Part shown: in pieces, positions 1 through 7,137 of the stretch
How the letters are laid out: every line of letters begins with the position of its first letter
Position numbering within the stretch: position 1 is the first letter of the stretch
NCBI GenBank assembly: GCA_017558065.1
Contig: JAFYWK010000026.1
Span: 1-40,411 of the forward strand
From: Paludibacteraceae bacterium
Lineage (GTDB): Bacteria > Bacteroidota > Bacteroidia > Bacteroidales > Paludibacteraceae
Direction of reading: 5' to 3'
Length of the DNA: 40,411 nt
The notes under the pieces: model-generated
What the model was told of the DNA's origin: nothing
Databases searched by the model: none
What the model saw: the letters and a program-made list of their open reading frames with translations, nothing else
Position numbers and translations under genes: made by a program

Positions 1-63
1 CTCATAACCCGTGCCTTGCAACTTCTCAAGAATGAGATTTTGTACCAATTGTTTATCTATCAT
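1..63 (-). CDS. rimP: Ribosome maturation factor RimP, N-terminal fragment (runs off window)
   Basis: Reading the minus strand from ATG at 63-61 gives 21 open codons, beginning MIDKQLVQNLILEKLQG and running off the left edge. This opening matches Bacteroidota RimP, which helps 30S subunit maturation and usually heads a rimP-nusA-infB operon. A promoter with good spacing lies 60 bases upstream and supports the start. The identification rests on few residues, so it is probable, not certain. Confidence 0.72.
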   Translation of the reverse strand, partial: MIDKQLVQNLILEKLQGTGYE

Positions 64-84
64 AATGCTTCGATTTATAAAATT

Positions 85-108
85 GAGGGAACCGTTTCGG
101 GTCCCCTC
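85..108 (-). promoter_or_regulatory. Hairpin in the rimP leader
   Basis: Bases 85-93 pair with 100-108, eight pairs with one A-C mismatch around a GTTTCG loop. It lies between the promoter and the rimP start, so it would be in the 5' untranslated RNA. There is no T-run on the minus side, so it is not a typical terminator. A regulatory role is inference. Confidence 0.4.
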
Positions 109-122
109 ATTCATTTCGACTG

Positions 123-154
123 CAAAGGTACTACTTTTTTGCGATATATGCAAA
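123..154 (-). promoter_or_regulatory. Bacteroidota-type promoter for rimP
   Basis: On the minus strand TTTG (154-151), a 20-base spacer and TACCTTTG (130-123) match the Bacteroidota -33/-7 consensus. It points at the rimP start and begins only about 18 bases beyond the stop codon of the glycosyltransferase gene. Confidence 0.75.
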
Positions 155-171
155 TATTTGCGCAAAAAAAA

Positions 172-1170
172 TCATTTTCTTTTTCCAAATAAGTAGTAAT
201 CAAAAATGATGCTTCTTCTGCATATGGTGGCTGGATAAGCGATTCTTGATTTGCGAAGATTATCTTTCTTTGTGTTTTTGTATTTTGTTCGCAATTGCCA
301 AAACGCGCATCTTGCTTGACATACCGCTTTGAAATTCAGCCATTTGCCGTTCAAAAGCATTTGCAACGCAGCCACATAGTCCAACGGCATACGAATGAGC
401 ATGACCAGTAGCCATTTGGCAGTAGGAAGATTCTTATAAAGCATCAATAGATTGTTGCGGAAATTCAAGAATGTTTTTCTTGGACTCTCGTATTCCAATG
501 TTCCTCCTCCCACATGAAACACTACAGATTGCGGCACAGCCATCACCTTATGACCACGGCTATTGAGTCGCCAACAGAGGTCAATCTCCTCTTGATGAGC
601 AAAGAACTCGGCGTCTAACCCACCCTCTTTAATATACACATTGCGGCGAATCAACATACATGCACCCGACGCCCAGAAAATAGGAACAGGTGTATCATAC
701 TGCCCCTTATCTTCCTCCAGATGCGTGAGCAAACGTCCACGGCAATAGGGATAGCCCAAACAATCCAACATACCTCCTGCTGCACCAGCATGCTCAAAGC
801 GATTCTTATCGTGCCAACTAAGTACTTTGGGTTGGATTGCAGCCACATCCGCGTGCGTACGCGCGTAATCTAATAAGGTGTCCAGCCAACCGTGAGTGAC
901 TTCTACATCCGAATTGAGCAATACCACATACTCCGATTCTACTTGCGCAATCGCACGATTATACCCTTCGGCAAAGCCATAATTCTGCTCTAAGGTTATG
1001 ATTCGTACCTCGGGCAATGTACGCACATACGCCAACGAACCGTCCGTAGAGCCATTATCTGCGACCACAATCTCCACCCCATCCGACTGCGTATGGGCAA
1101 TCACAGACGGCAAAAATCGGCGCAACATTGCTTCGCCATTCCAATTGAGTATGATTACGCTGCAAGACAT
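172..1170 (-). CDS. Family 2 glycosyltransferase (rhamnosyltransferase-like)
   Basis: Predicted cytoplasmic enzyme of 332 residues that moves a sugar from a nucleotide donor onto a growing surface glycan. The N-terminal GT-A fold shows VVADNGSTDGS (about 35-45), the NYGFAEGYNRA loop (63-73) and the metal-binding LLNSDVEV (84-91). FFAHQEEIDLCWRLN (189-203) carries the acidic catalytic-type motif of WbbL-like enzymes. The basic C-terminal 90 residues contain hydrophobic and amphipathic segments that may touch the membrane. It is the last gene of a minus-strand run behind a Wzi-like barrel and a sugar transferase, so a role in capsule, exopolysaccharide or O-antigen synthesis is inferred. The exact sugar cannot be read from the sequence. 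Confidence 0.85.
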   Translation of the reverse strand: MSCSVIILNWNGEAMLRRFLPSVIAHTQSDGVEIVVADNGSTDGSLAYVRTLPEVRIITLEQNYGFAEGYNRAIAQVESEYVVLLNSDVEVTHGWLDTLLDYARTHADVAAIQPKVLSWHDKNRFEHAGAAGGMLDCLGYPYCRGRLLTHLEEDKGQYDTPVPIFWASGACMLIRRNVYIKEGGLDAEFFAHQEEIDLCWRLNSRGHKVMAVPQSVVFHVGGGTLEYESPRKTFLNFRNNLLMLYKNLPTAKWLLVMLIRMPLDYVAALQMLLNGKWLNFKAVCQARCAFWQLRTKYKNTKKDNLRKSRIAYPATICRRSIIFDYYLFGKRK

Positions 1171-1175
1171 TTAGA

Positions 1176-1217
1176 GGTGTAAAGTGTATGGTGTAAAGTA
1201 TATGGTGTAAAGTGTAA
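1176..1217. repeat. Three tandem copies of a 14-bp unit
   Basis: GGTGTAAAGTGTAT occurs three times with small changes, filling the gap between the glycosyltransferase start and the Wzi-like gene's stop. It resembles in style the other simple repeats found between genes here. Confidence 0.8.
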
Positions 1218-1227
1218 AAGCGGGGGA

Positions 1228-3012
1228 TTAGAAACCAAAGGAGAATGCGCCTTGTACATACAAGTTTTTGCCTTGATAGTACAGTGGGCAGAACTTATCT
1301 AAATAATGCTGCGCATTACCTATATCTTCGCTGGGGAGGGCGTTTTCCTTGAGGTTATCAAAGCCCTGCGCATGATTGTAGCCCACCGACAAGGTGAGGT
1401 ACATATTCGGATGAGGTTCAAAGATACCATCCAATCGCACTTCATTGTTGCGATAAATACAGTGGTCAAATGGCTTTTGCGATATGGTTTCGCCGATATT
1501 GTCTCGTTGATAAGCATAGGAGTTATACTTTGTATCGTTGGTATAACTCATCTTTAGCAGCAATCCGCGCACGGGTCGATATGCCAATTCCGCATAGATG
1601 GACTGCGCATTATCGCCCATGTAATGTCCCATATTATAGCTATTGGAAGTCCATGCCAACACATCTATAGAATGGGTATAACATGCGATATAAGAGCGCA
1701 CAAACTCGCCTTTCAGACTCAATCCATTGATTGGCCAACCCGACCAGTTGAAGCCCACTAAATAGGAGATAGGATTCTTCTCTGGATAGCTGGGTTTGAA
1801 GCGTTTGAATTTGACTTCATCCACAAAGAACGAACCATAGAGGTGCAAATGATTTACAGGGCGAACAGACACTGAAGCAAAGACCTGTGAGTTTTGGTTT
1901 TGCGTTCGGATACCCTTGGTCAGCAGGTGATCCAAGGACTTATAGAATGCAATCGGTATCAAGTATGCAGCTTGAATGGTTTGTTCGGCATAGATAATGG
2001 AGTTACCCACAGACAAAGACAAGTGCTTAATCGGCGTGAAAGTGAACATGTTTGCCGCCATAAACTTGTTGTACGGGCGGTAGTTGGCTACAGGTTCTGC
2101 GCTACCTGCTGTATGCTCCAGATAGAAATAGGTAGAATCCAGCACATTAGATACTAACCACGCATGGAAATAGTCAAACTGGAACCACTTGCAGGGCGTG
2201 AGTTGCAAGGTGATCATAGGTGCTGCAGGGTTTCTACCCGATAGGATATTGGAAGCATGGTAGGCTGTTCCCCATGTGATGTTCTCGCGTTGAATACCAA
2301 TGCTACCCCACCACGTATAGAGGTTGATTCCGCCTCGTGAATCGGAGAAGTCGCCACCATAATTGGCCTCTTTGTATTGCACACCTGCTAATGGTGTGAG
2401 TGCGGGTTGTTGCTGCGAAGCGCCATAATGAATACGCGCACCGTATATTCGTGCCATATCGGTAGGGAAATACTCTTTACCGAGCCAGTCTCCGCTCCAT
2501 GAGTTATCGCGCAGACTGCCCCAGATACTGAGGTGATTGGCAATGTCCATTTGCAATTCAGCACCGTACCAACGATGGAAGATAGCACCTTTCTTGCTGG
2601 CTGTGATATTGCCGCCTAAGATCGGACGGAAACGCAGTTTAAAGTTATTATCGCGTGTCTTGTAGCTGAACTGTGGATCTGCAAGCGAGAGCGAGAAAGT
2701 ACTATGGTCGGTGTATTGCACATAGTTATTGACCATTGTGTCGCGCTCCAAAGCAAACTCATTGAGATAGAACAGCAATTCCTTCTTCTGGCGCATATTG
2801 AGTAATGTATCCGCTTGTTGGGCTTGTTCGAGCATAGCGGCTACTTGGCTGCGTGTGTAAGGTCTGACGGCTGTTTGGTGGGTGATAACACCGTCTGTGA
2901 TGAGTTCGTCTAAATAATCATACAAACGGGTATAACTCAACGACACAGGAATATTCTGCGCCATTGCCCATGAGGACACACACAATAGTAATATCAAAAA
3001 ATACTTTTTCAA
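1228..3012 (-). CDS. Wzi-like capsule assembly outer-membrane protein
   Basis: Outer-membrane beta-barrel of 594 residues with a signal peptide (MKKYFLILLLCVSSWAMA, cut before QNIP). After the signal comes a helical segment of about 90 residues (RLYDYLDELITDGVI, RPYTRSQVAAML), typical of Bacteroidota Wzi-family proteins. The rest is alternating aromatic and polar beta-strands ending in phenylalanine (QGAFSFGF), as expected for BAM-inserted barrels. Wzi in enterobacteria helps attach capsule at the cell surface; here the function is inferred from family and neighbours. The flanking glycosyltransferase and sugar transferase genes run in the same direction with short gaps, consistent with a polysaccharide operon. 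Confidence 0.75.
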   Translation of the reverse strand: MKKYFLILLLCVSSWAMAQNIPVSLSYTRLYDYLDELITDGVITHQTAVRPYTRSQVAAMLEQAQQADTLLNMRQKKELLFYLNEFALERDTMVNNYVQYTDHSTFSLSLADPQFSYKTRDNNFKLRFRPILGGNITASKKGAIFHRWYGAELQMDIANHLSIWGSLRDNSWSGDWLGKEYFPTDMARIYGARIHYGASQQQPALTPLAGVQYKEANYGGDFSDSRGGINLYTWWGSIGIQRENITWGTAYHASNILSGRNPAAPMITLQLTPCKWFQFDYFHAWLVSNVLDSTYFYLEHTAGSAEPVANYRPYNKFMAANMFTFTPIKHLSLSVGNSIIYAEQTIQAAYLIPIAFYKSLDHLLTKGIRTQNQNSQVFASVSVRPVNHLHLYGSFFVDEVKFKRFKPSYPEKNPISYLVGFNWSGWPINGLSLKGEFVRSYIACYTHSIDVLAWTSNSYNMGHYMGDNAQSIYAELAYRPVRGLLLKMSYTNDTKYNSYAYQRDNIGETISQKPFDHCIYRNNEVRLDGIFEPHPNMYLTLSVGYNHAQGFDNLKENALPSEDIGNAQHYLDKFCPLYYQGKNLYVQGAFSFGF

Positions 3013-3024
3013 CTTACAGTTTAT

Positions 3025-3050
3025 TAGGTGAGAGGTGAGAGGGTTAATGG
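3025..3050. repeat. Short copy of the GAGAGG/GTTAAAGG intergenic repeat family
   Basis: The gap between the Wzi-like gene and the sugar transferase holds AGGTGAGAGGTGAGAGGGTT, similar to the longer arrays at 19877-19947, 29368-29422, 36868-36913 and 39729-39754. Confidence 0.5.
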
Positions 3051-4570
3051 CTTCGGGCGCGTTTGAAGAGAATGGTATAGCATATGCGCCAGAAGTAGAT
3101 AAAGTCCGTCAGGAGTGTACCTTTCTGTTCGCACATGGTGAGATAGCGCATTTCTGATGCCTCGATCTGCTCCAGTGTCTTAGGCATATCGGCGTAGAAA
3201 GGAGGCAGCAGTCCTGGCTTATGATGGATACGTTTCTCTTGTAACTCCTTGCTATAGAGCGAGAAATAATGTTGCGATATAGGTCGAACACCCACCAACT
3301 TCATATCGCCTTTCATGAGGTTGATTATCATGGGCAGTTCGTCCATCCAATACTTACGTGCCATGCGACCTAACGTGGTCACACGTATATCGTGATTGAA
3401 CTTACCACCCTCTTGCAGGGAGTAGCGGTTGTAGATATACTCTTGCAGGAACTCCGAATAAGGGTGCATGGTGCGCAGTTTGTAGAACTTGAACTGTTTG
3501 CCGTTCTTACCTACTCTATTCAGTTTGACAAAGATACCATACACACGGCGTTCGATGGTCTTAGGACGGAACTTGCGGCGTGCAATCACATAGTTGAGGT
3601 CGCCAATCTTGCGTTCGTCCACGATGTCGAAGCCGCAGTAGCACAAGCGTCCTAACACTTCGGCTTTACTCAACACACGGTCTTTGCCTTCGGTGATGTC
3701 GAAATAGAAACGCGAAGTCATGAACAACTTAGGCAACACGCGCTTATAGAGGAAGAAAGCAATGTAGTACATCCAACTGATGACCTTGGGGTATCGGGTC
3801 AAGATGTTGCGTTTGGTGACGGATTGTGGTTCGTAGCAGCAGACCCATAGTCCGTTGTCAGGCAGTTTGTCATTGACAGCAGCAAACAGTTTGTTCACAC
3901 CTCGTATCTGATTGAGCGGCATGAAATTGACCAATGTATCATAGCGATAATTGCGCAATTTCTGGATGTTGTACAACTCGGTAGAACGCAGGGTGAACGT
4001 GTTGGATGAATACAAAGTGATATGCTTTTCGAGGAAAGCGATAGCCGCAGGAGTAGCAAACTCCAAGATGCTATTGCGGAGAGCCTCTTTCTCGTCGTCG
4101 GCGTAGAGCTTAGGTTGTTTGAGTACGGGTTGCTCCATGCGTGTAGGTGCTTCCAGCGGTTTGTCCTCCTCGTTCAAGGCATAGCGATAGGCATGCTTGA
4201 TGACCAGATAGATCAACGATATGGTCAGCATAACCAACCATATCGTCAGGAGTACCCAAATGGAGAAGTTCTCTTTTGCCAATAGCCACATATAGCCATA
4301 CATGACACCAAAAGTCAAGGCAGCAGAGAAAAGCAGACGGCGCACATCGCGTCCCATCCTCATATACCTAACGGGCACATAGCGATGCGAGAGATACCCC
4401 GTCAGTAGCCAAACGGCAGAAAAGACAATGGCAAAGACATCGTATTTCTGAAACGGTATCTGTGTGGACAATGGAAACCACCACAGCACAACCACCACGC
4501 TGAGTATCAGCGCAATAGCATCTGCGATGAGATAATTCCAATAAGGTTTGTAGAATAGATGTCTTTGCAT
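3044..4570 (-). CDS. Membrane-anchored sugar transferase (initiating glycosyltransferase-like)
   Basis: Protein of 508 residues in three parts. Residues about 10-130 form four membrane helices. Residues about 165-335 form a soluble region that looks like a degraded methyltransferase or Rossmann-type fold (for example LSKAEVLGRLCYCGFDIVDE). The C-terminal part is a bacterial sugar transferase domain: RVGKNGKQFKFYKLRTM (about 350-366) and WMDELPMIINLMKGDMKLVG (about 407-426), where the Asp-Glu pair is the catalytic dyad of this family. Such enzymes transfer a sugar phosphate to undecaprenyl phosphate to start glycan synthesis. The hydrophobic re-entrant helix that usually precedes the RVG motif is not visible; the soluble domain stands in its place. 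Wzi-like and glycosyltransferase genes follow downstream. Confidence 0.8.
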   Translation of the reverse strand: MQRHLFYKPYWNYLIADAIALILSVVVVLWWFPLSTQIPFQKYDVFAIVFSAVWLLTGYLSHRYVPVRYMRMGRDVRRLLFSAALTFGVMYGYMWLLAKENFSIWVLLTIWLVMLTISLIYLVIKHAYRYALNEEDKPLEAPTRMEQPVLKQPKLYADDEKEALRNSILEFATPAAIAFLEKHITLYSSNTFTLRSTELYNIQKLRNYRYDTLVNFMPLNQIRGVNKLFAAVNDKLPDNGLWVCCYEPQSVTKRNILTRYPKVISWMYYIAFFLYKRVLPKLFMTSRFYFDITEGKDRVLSKAEVLGRLCYCGFDIVDERKIGDLNYVIARRKFRPKTIERRVYGIFVKLNRVGKNGKQFKFYKLRTMHPYSEFLQEYIYNRYSLQEGGKFNHDIRVTTLGRMARKYWMDELPMIINLMKGDMKLVGVRPISQHYFSLYSKELQEKRIHHKPGLLPPFYADMPKTLEQIEASEMRYLTMCEQKGTLLTDFIYFWRICYTILFKRARSH

Positions 4571-4590
4571 AAAAGATGAATTATGAGCGA

Positions 4591-5178
4591 TTATTTGTTG
4601 TAACGTGCATTCAATCCAGCCACTACCTCGTCGGTGATGTCGTATTGCTCGCCAGCCATCAGGACATTATCTTTTGCGCTGTTGCTCAAGATGATATGGA
4701 AACGACCATCGGCGTTGAACTCTTGCAAGAAGTTGCTCAACGAGTCAGCCAATTGGAGGTTGAGTTTTTGGTTCTCCAGCATGATGTCCTGTGTGAGTTT
4801 GGCTTCCAGTTCTTGCAATTCTTGTTCTTTCTTAGCTAATCGTTGTTGCTCTTTCTCTGCACGTTCGCGGCTGAGGAAAGCATTGTTTTCGAGTTTGCGT
4901 TGGAAGTCGGCTACTTCGTTTTGGAAAGTACGCAGTTTGGTGTTCATTTTCACACGAGCGTCCTCTTGTTTGCTCATGAGTTTGTCGCTTGCCACTTGTG
5001 CAAAAGTGTAGTTCACGAGCAAGCTATCCACATTGAGATATGCTACAGGCAAGACACCTGTATTCTCCACTGCTACAGGTTCAGCAGTAGCTGCCTTGGG
5101 ATTTTTGAGTACGATTACGAACAACGCAGCCACAGCGGCTACCAGTACAACATTGATTACAATTTGAAGTTTATTCAT
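4591..5178 (-). CDS. OmpH/Skp-family periplasmic chaperone, membrane-anchored form
   Basis: Protein of 195 residues. A hydrophobic N-terminus (about 6-25) is a membrane anchor or uncleaved signal. It is followed by a short beta-strand (VAYLNVDSLL, as in Skp) and a long charged coiled coil (about 60-150, rich in Glu, Lys and Gln). The C-terminal part, LQEFNADGRFHIILSNSAKDN, resembles the closing strand of OmpH proteins. The family holds unfolded outer-membrane proteins in the periplasm. Bacteroidota often carry several copies next to bamA; this one instead lies beside polysaccharide genes and DUF1015. Twenty bases separate it from the sugar transferase, so co-transcription is likely. Confidence 0.8.
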   Translation of the reverse strand: MNKLQIVINVVLVAAVAALFVIVLKNPKAATAEPVAVENTGVLPVAYLNVDSLLVNYTFAQVASDKLMSKQEDARVKMNTKLRTFQNEVADFQRKLENNAFLSRERAEKEQQRLAKKEQELQELEAKLTQDIMLENQKLNLQLADSLSNFLQEFNADGRFHIILSNSAKDNVLMAGEQYDITDEVVAGLNARYNK

Positions 5179-5212
5179 TTCTTTATTTTTTTAATTGATT
5201 GATTTCTTTTTG

Positions 5213-5262
5213 GGGCTGCCGGACACCAGCTGCTGGATACCTATTATTGGCTGCCGGATGCC
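5213..5262. repeat. GGCTGCCGGAYRCC-type intergenic repeat
   Basis: Between the OmpH-like and DUF1015 genes, GGCTGCCGGACACC and GGCTGCCGGATGCC occur as imperfect direct copies with a related segment (CAGCTGCTGGATACC) between them. A related sequence lies inside the PorE-like gene near 22515. Confidence 0.55.
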
Positions 5263-5268
5263 GGCTAT

Positions 5269-6513
5269 TTATACTAATTCGTGAATGATGAGTCCAGAGC
5301 GGAGTTTGGGCTCGAACCAAGTGGTTTTAGGAGGCATGATGTTGCCTGTATCGGAGATACGCATGAGTTGTTGCATAGTCACAGGATAGAGCGCCAATGC
5401 CATCTTCATCTCGCCTGAATCCACACGACGACTAAGTTCTTCCAGTCCGCGGATACCACCTACGAAGTCGATGCGTTTATCCGAACGTAAGTCCTTAATG
5501 CCTAAGAGATTGTCCAAAATCAAGTTAGACGATATGGTCACGTCCAGTACGCCAATAGGGTCTTGGTCGTCGTATCGACCTGCTTTGGCTACCAGTTTGT
5601 ACCAGTATCCACCGAGATACAATGCAAAAGTATGCAAAGCGTCTGGGCGATAGGTGTCAGTACCCATGTCTGTCACCTCGAAATCGGCTGTGAGTGCCTG
5701 CAAGAACTCCGTTTCGGTCATGCCGTTGAGGTCGCGTACTACACGGTTGTAGTCCATGATATGCAACTGATTATCAGGGAAGCATACCGCGAGGAAGTAG
5801 TTATACTCCTCATCGCCTTGGTGATTAGGATTTTGCAGTTTCTTCTCATTACCTACTAACGCAGCAGCAGCACTACGGTGATGACCGTCAGCGATATACA
5901 TAGCAGGAATAGCCGCCATGATCTCGGTGATTTTCGCTATCGTTTCGGTATCGCGAATCACCCAGAAGGTGTGACCAAAGCCGTCCAAGTCGGATACGAA
6001 GTCGTATTCAGGTTCACCTGCGACTACCTCAGCAATGATGCTATCCAAGTCCTCGCGATGAGGATAAGCAAAGAAGACAGGTTCCACGTTGGCATTATTC
6101 ACACGGACATGCTTCATACGATCTTCCTCTTTGTCGCGACGGGTGAGTTCGTGCTTCATGATACGACCTTCCATATAGTCCTCTACCCATGCTGCAAGAA
6201 CGAGTCCGTATTGGGTACGTCCGTTCATTGTTTGCGCATAGATATAATAACATTCTTGCTCATCTTGCAGAAGCCAACCTTTCTCGCGGAAGAGGTCGAA
6301 CTGCTCACGTGCTACTGCATACACGCGTGCGTCGTGCTCGTCCGTACCTATTTCAAAGTTGATCTCTGGCTTGATGATATGATACAAGGACATAGGATTA
6401 CCTGCCGCCTCTTGGCGTGCTTCATCGGAATTGAGTACGTCGTATGGACGACTGCTGACTTGCTTAGCTAATGCTTGTGGTGGTCGAATGCCACGGAATG
6501 GTTTTACTTGCAT
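5269..6513 (-). CDS. DUF1015 family protein
   Basis: Predicted cytoplasmic protein of 414 residues, the usual length for the family. It opens with VKPFRGIRPP and has the family hallmarks SRPYDVLNSDEA (about 21-32), FFAYPHR (about 147) and YIADGHHRSAAA (about 206-217). The biochemical role of DUF1015 is not established; in many bacteria it sits near serine-biosynthesis genes, but here it is between an OmpH-like chaperone and a bactofilin. No signal peptide or membrane helix is visible. A/C-rich repeats fill the gap to the bactofilin gene. Confidence 0.85.
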   Translation of the reverse strand: MQVKPFRGIRPPQALAKQVSSRPYDVLNSDEARQEAAGNPMSLYHIIKPEINFEIGTDEHDARVYAVAREQFDLFREKGWLLQDEQECYYIYAQTMNGRTQYGLVLAAWVEDYMEGRIMKHELTRRDKEEDRMKHVRVNNANVEPVFFAYPHREDLDSIIAEVVAGEPEYDFVSDLDGFGHTFWVIRDTETIAKITEIMAAIPAMYIADGHHRSAAAALVGNEKKLQNPNHQGDEEYNYFLAVCFPDNQLHIMDYNRVVRDLNGMTETEFLQALTADFEVTDMGTDTYRPDALHTFALYLGGYWYKLVAKAGRYDDQDPIGVLDVTISSNLILDNLLGIKDLRSDKRIDFVGGIRGLEELSRRVDSGEMKMALALYPVTMQQLMRISDTGNIMPPKTTWFEPKLRSGLIIHELV

Positions 6514-6553
6514 GGTGTAGAGGTTGTTTAGAGTTGTGTAGAATTGTGTAGAG
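6514..6553. repeat. Copy of the ACAACTCTA intergenic repeat family (reverse orientation)
   Basis: The stretch reads as repeats of TAGAGTTGTG / TAGAATTGTG. Its reverse complement is the same sequence type as the arrays at 24200-24279 and 27600-27642. Confidence 0.75.
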
Positions 6554-6556
6554 TGG

Positions 6557-6907
6557 TTATTTGGTGGGGTTTCCCATGGCGCAGGTGCCGTTGAAGATAG
6601 CGTTAGGTTCCACTGTGAGTGTTTGTGAGTAGATCTCGCCTTTTACTCGACTGGTAGCACGTAGTGCCAGCGATTGCTTGACCTGTATCTTACCGTCAAG
6701 AGTACCCATGATCTCAGCGTTCTCACACTCGATAGTACCGATAATCACACCTTTCTCACCTACGACCAACTTACCTGCACATTTCACATCTCCCTCGATC
6801 GTTCCATCGACGCGGATATTGCTGTCTGTAGTGATAGAGCCAATGATCTTGCTACCAATAGTCAAGGAGTTGTACGCTGTCCCTGAATTTTGTTGTGTTA
6901 CTGCCAT
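6557..6907 (-). CDS. Bactofilin (polymer-forming cytoskeletal protein)
   Basis: Product of 116 residues when started at MAVTQQ. Residues about 13-110 are a run of short beta-strands with recurring glycine turns (SKIIGSITTDSNIRVDGTIEG, GKLVVGEKGVIIGTIE), the right-handed beta-helix of bactofilins, which self-assemble into filaments that organise envelope or cell-shape functions. An in-frame upstream ATG would add 42 residues of low-quality sequence (start at 7033). I reject it because a -7 promoter box lies at 6970-6977, between the two starts. The A-rich bases before 6907 fit Bacteroidota initiation. Confidence 0.85.
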   Translation of the reverse strand: MAVTQQNSGTAYNSLTIGSKIIGSITTDSNIRVDGTIEGDVKCAGKLVVGEKGVIIGTIECENAEIMGTLDGKIQVKQSLALRATSRVKGEIYSQTLTVEPNAIFNGTCAMGNPTK

Positions 6908-6969
6908 ATTTTTACGTATATTTATAAGATTAATCTTGTCGAATTGCTCATTCATTTCGAAATAGCGTG

Positions 6970-6977
6970 CAAAATTA
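6970..6977 (-). promoter_or_regulatory. -7 promoter element for the bactofilin gene
   Basis: On the minus strand the bases read TAATTTTG, matching TAnnTTTG, about 63 bases before the bactofilin start. The -33 element is weak (CTTG near 7001-6998). It would place the transcript start inside the longer open frame and so supports the shorter protein. Confidence 0.55.
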
Positions 6978-7026
6978 CAAAAAAAAATGCACATACGCAA
7001 GAGCCGGAACGTTTTTTCGTTTTTTT

Positions 7027-7058
7027 CTTGCATATGTAAAAAAAATGTTATACCTTTG
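7027..7058 (+). promoter_or_regulatory. Promoter for the secreted-protein cluster
   Basis: CTTG (7027-7030), a 20-base spacer and TACCTTTG (7051-7058) fit the Bacteroidota consensus. It is divergent from the bactofilin promoter and 80 bases before the 7138 start. Confidence 0.65.
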
Positions 7059-7137
7059 CGCTCAAATCCTACATTGTAGGTAGGATTAATAAAAACACTA
7101 ACGTTAACAGATGTAAATAATAAGATAAATAATACAA

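Noticed and set aside
6908-7033. N-terminal extension of the bactofilin by 42 residues
   Set aside because: The -7 promoter box lies inside it, and the added residues do not resemble bactofilin.
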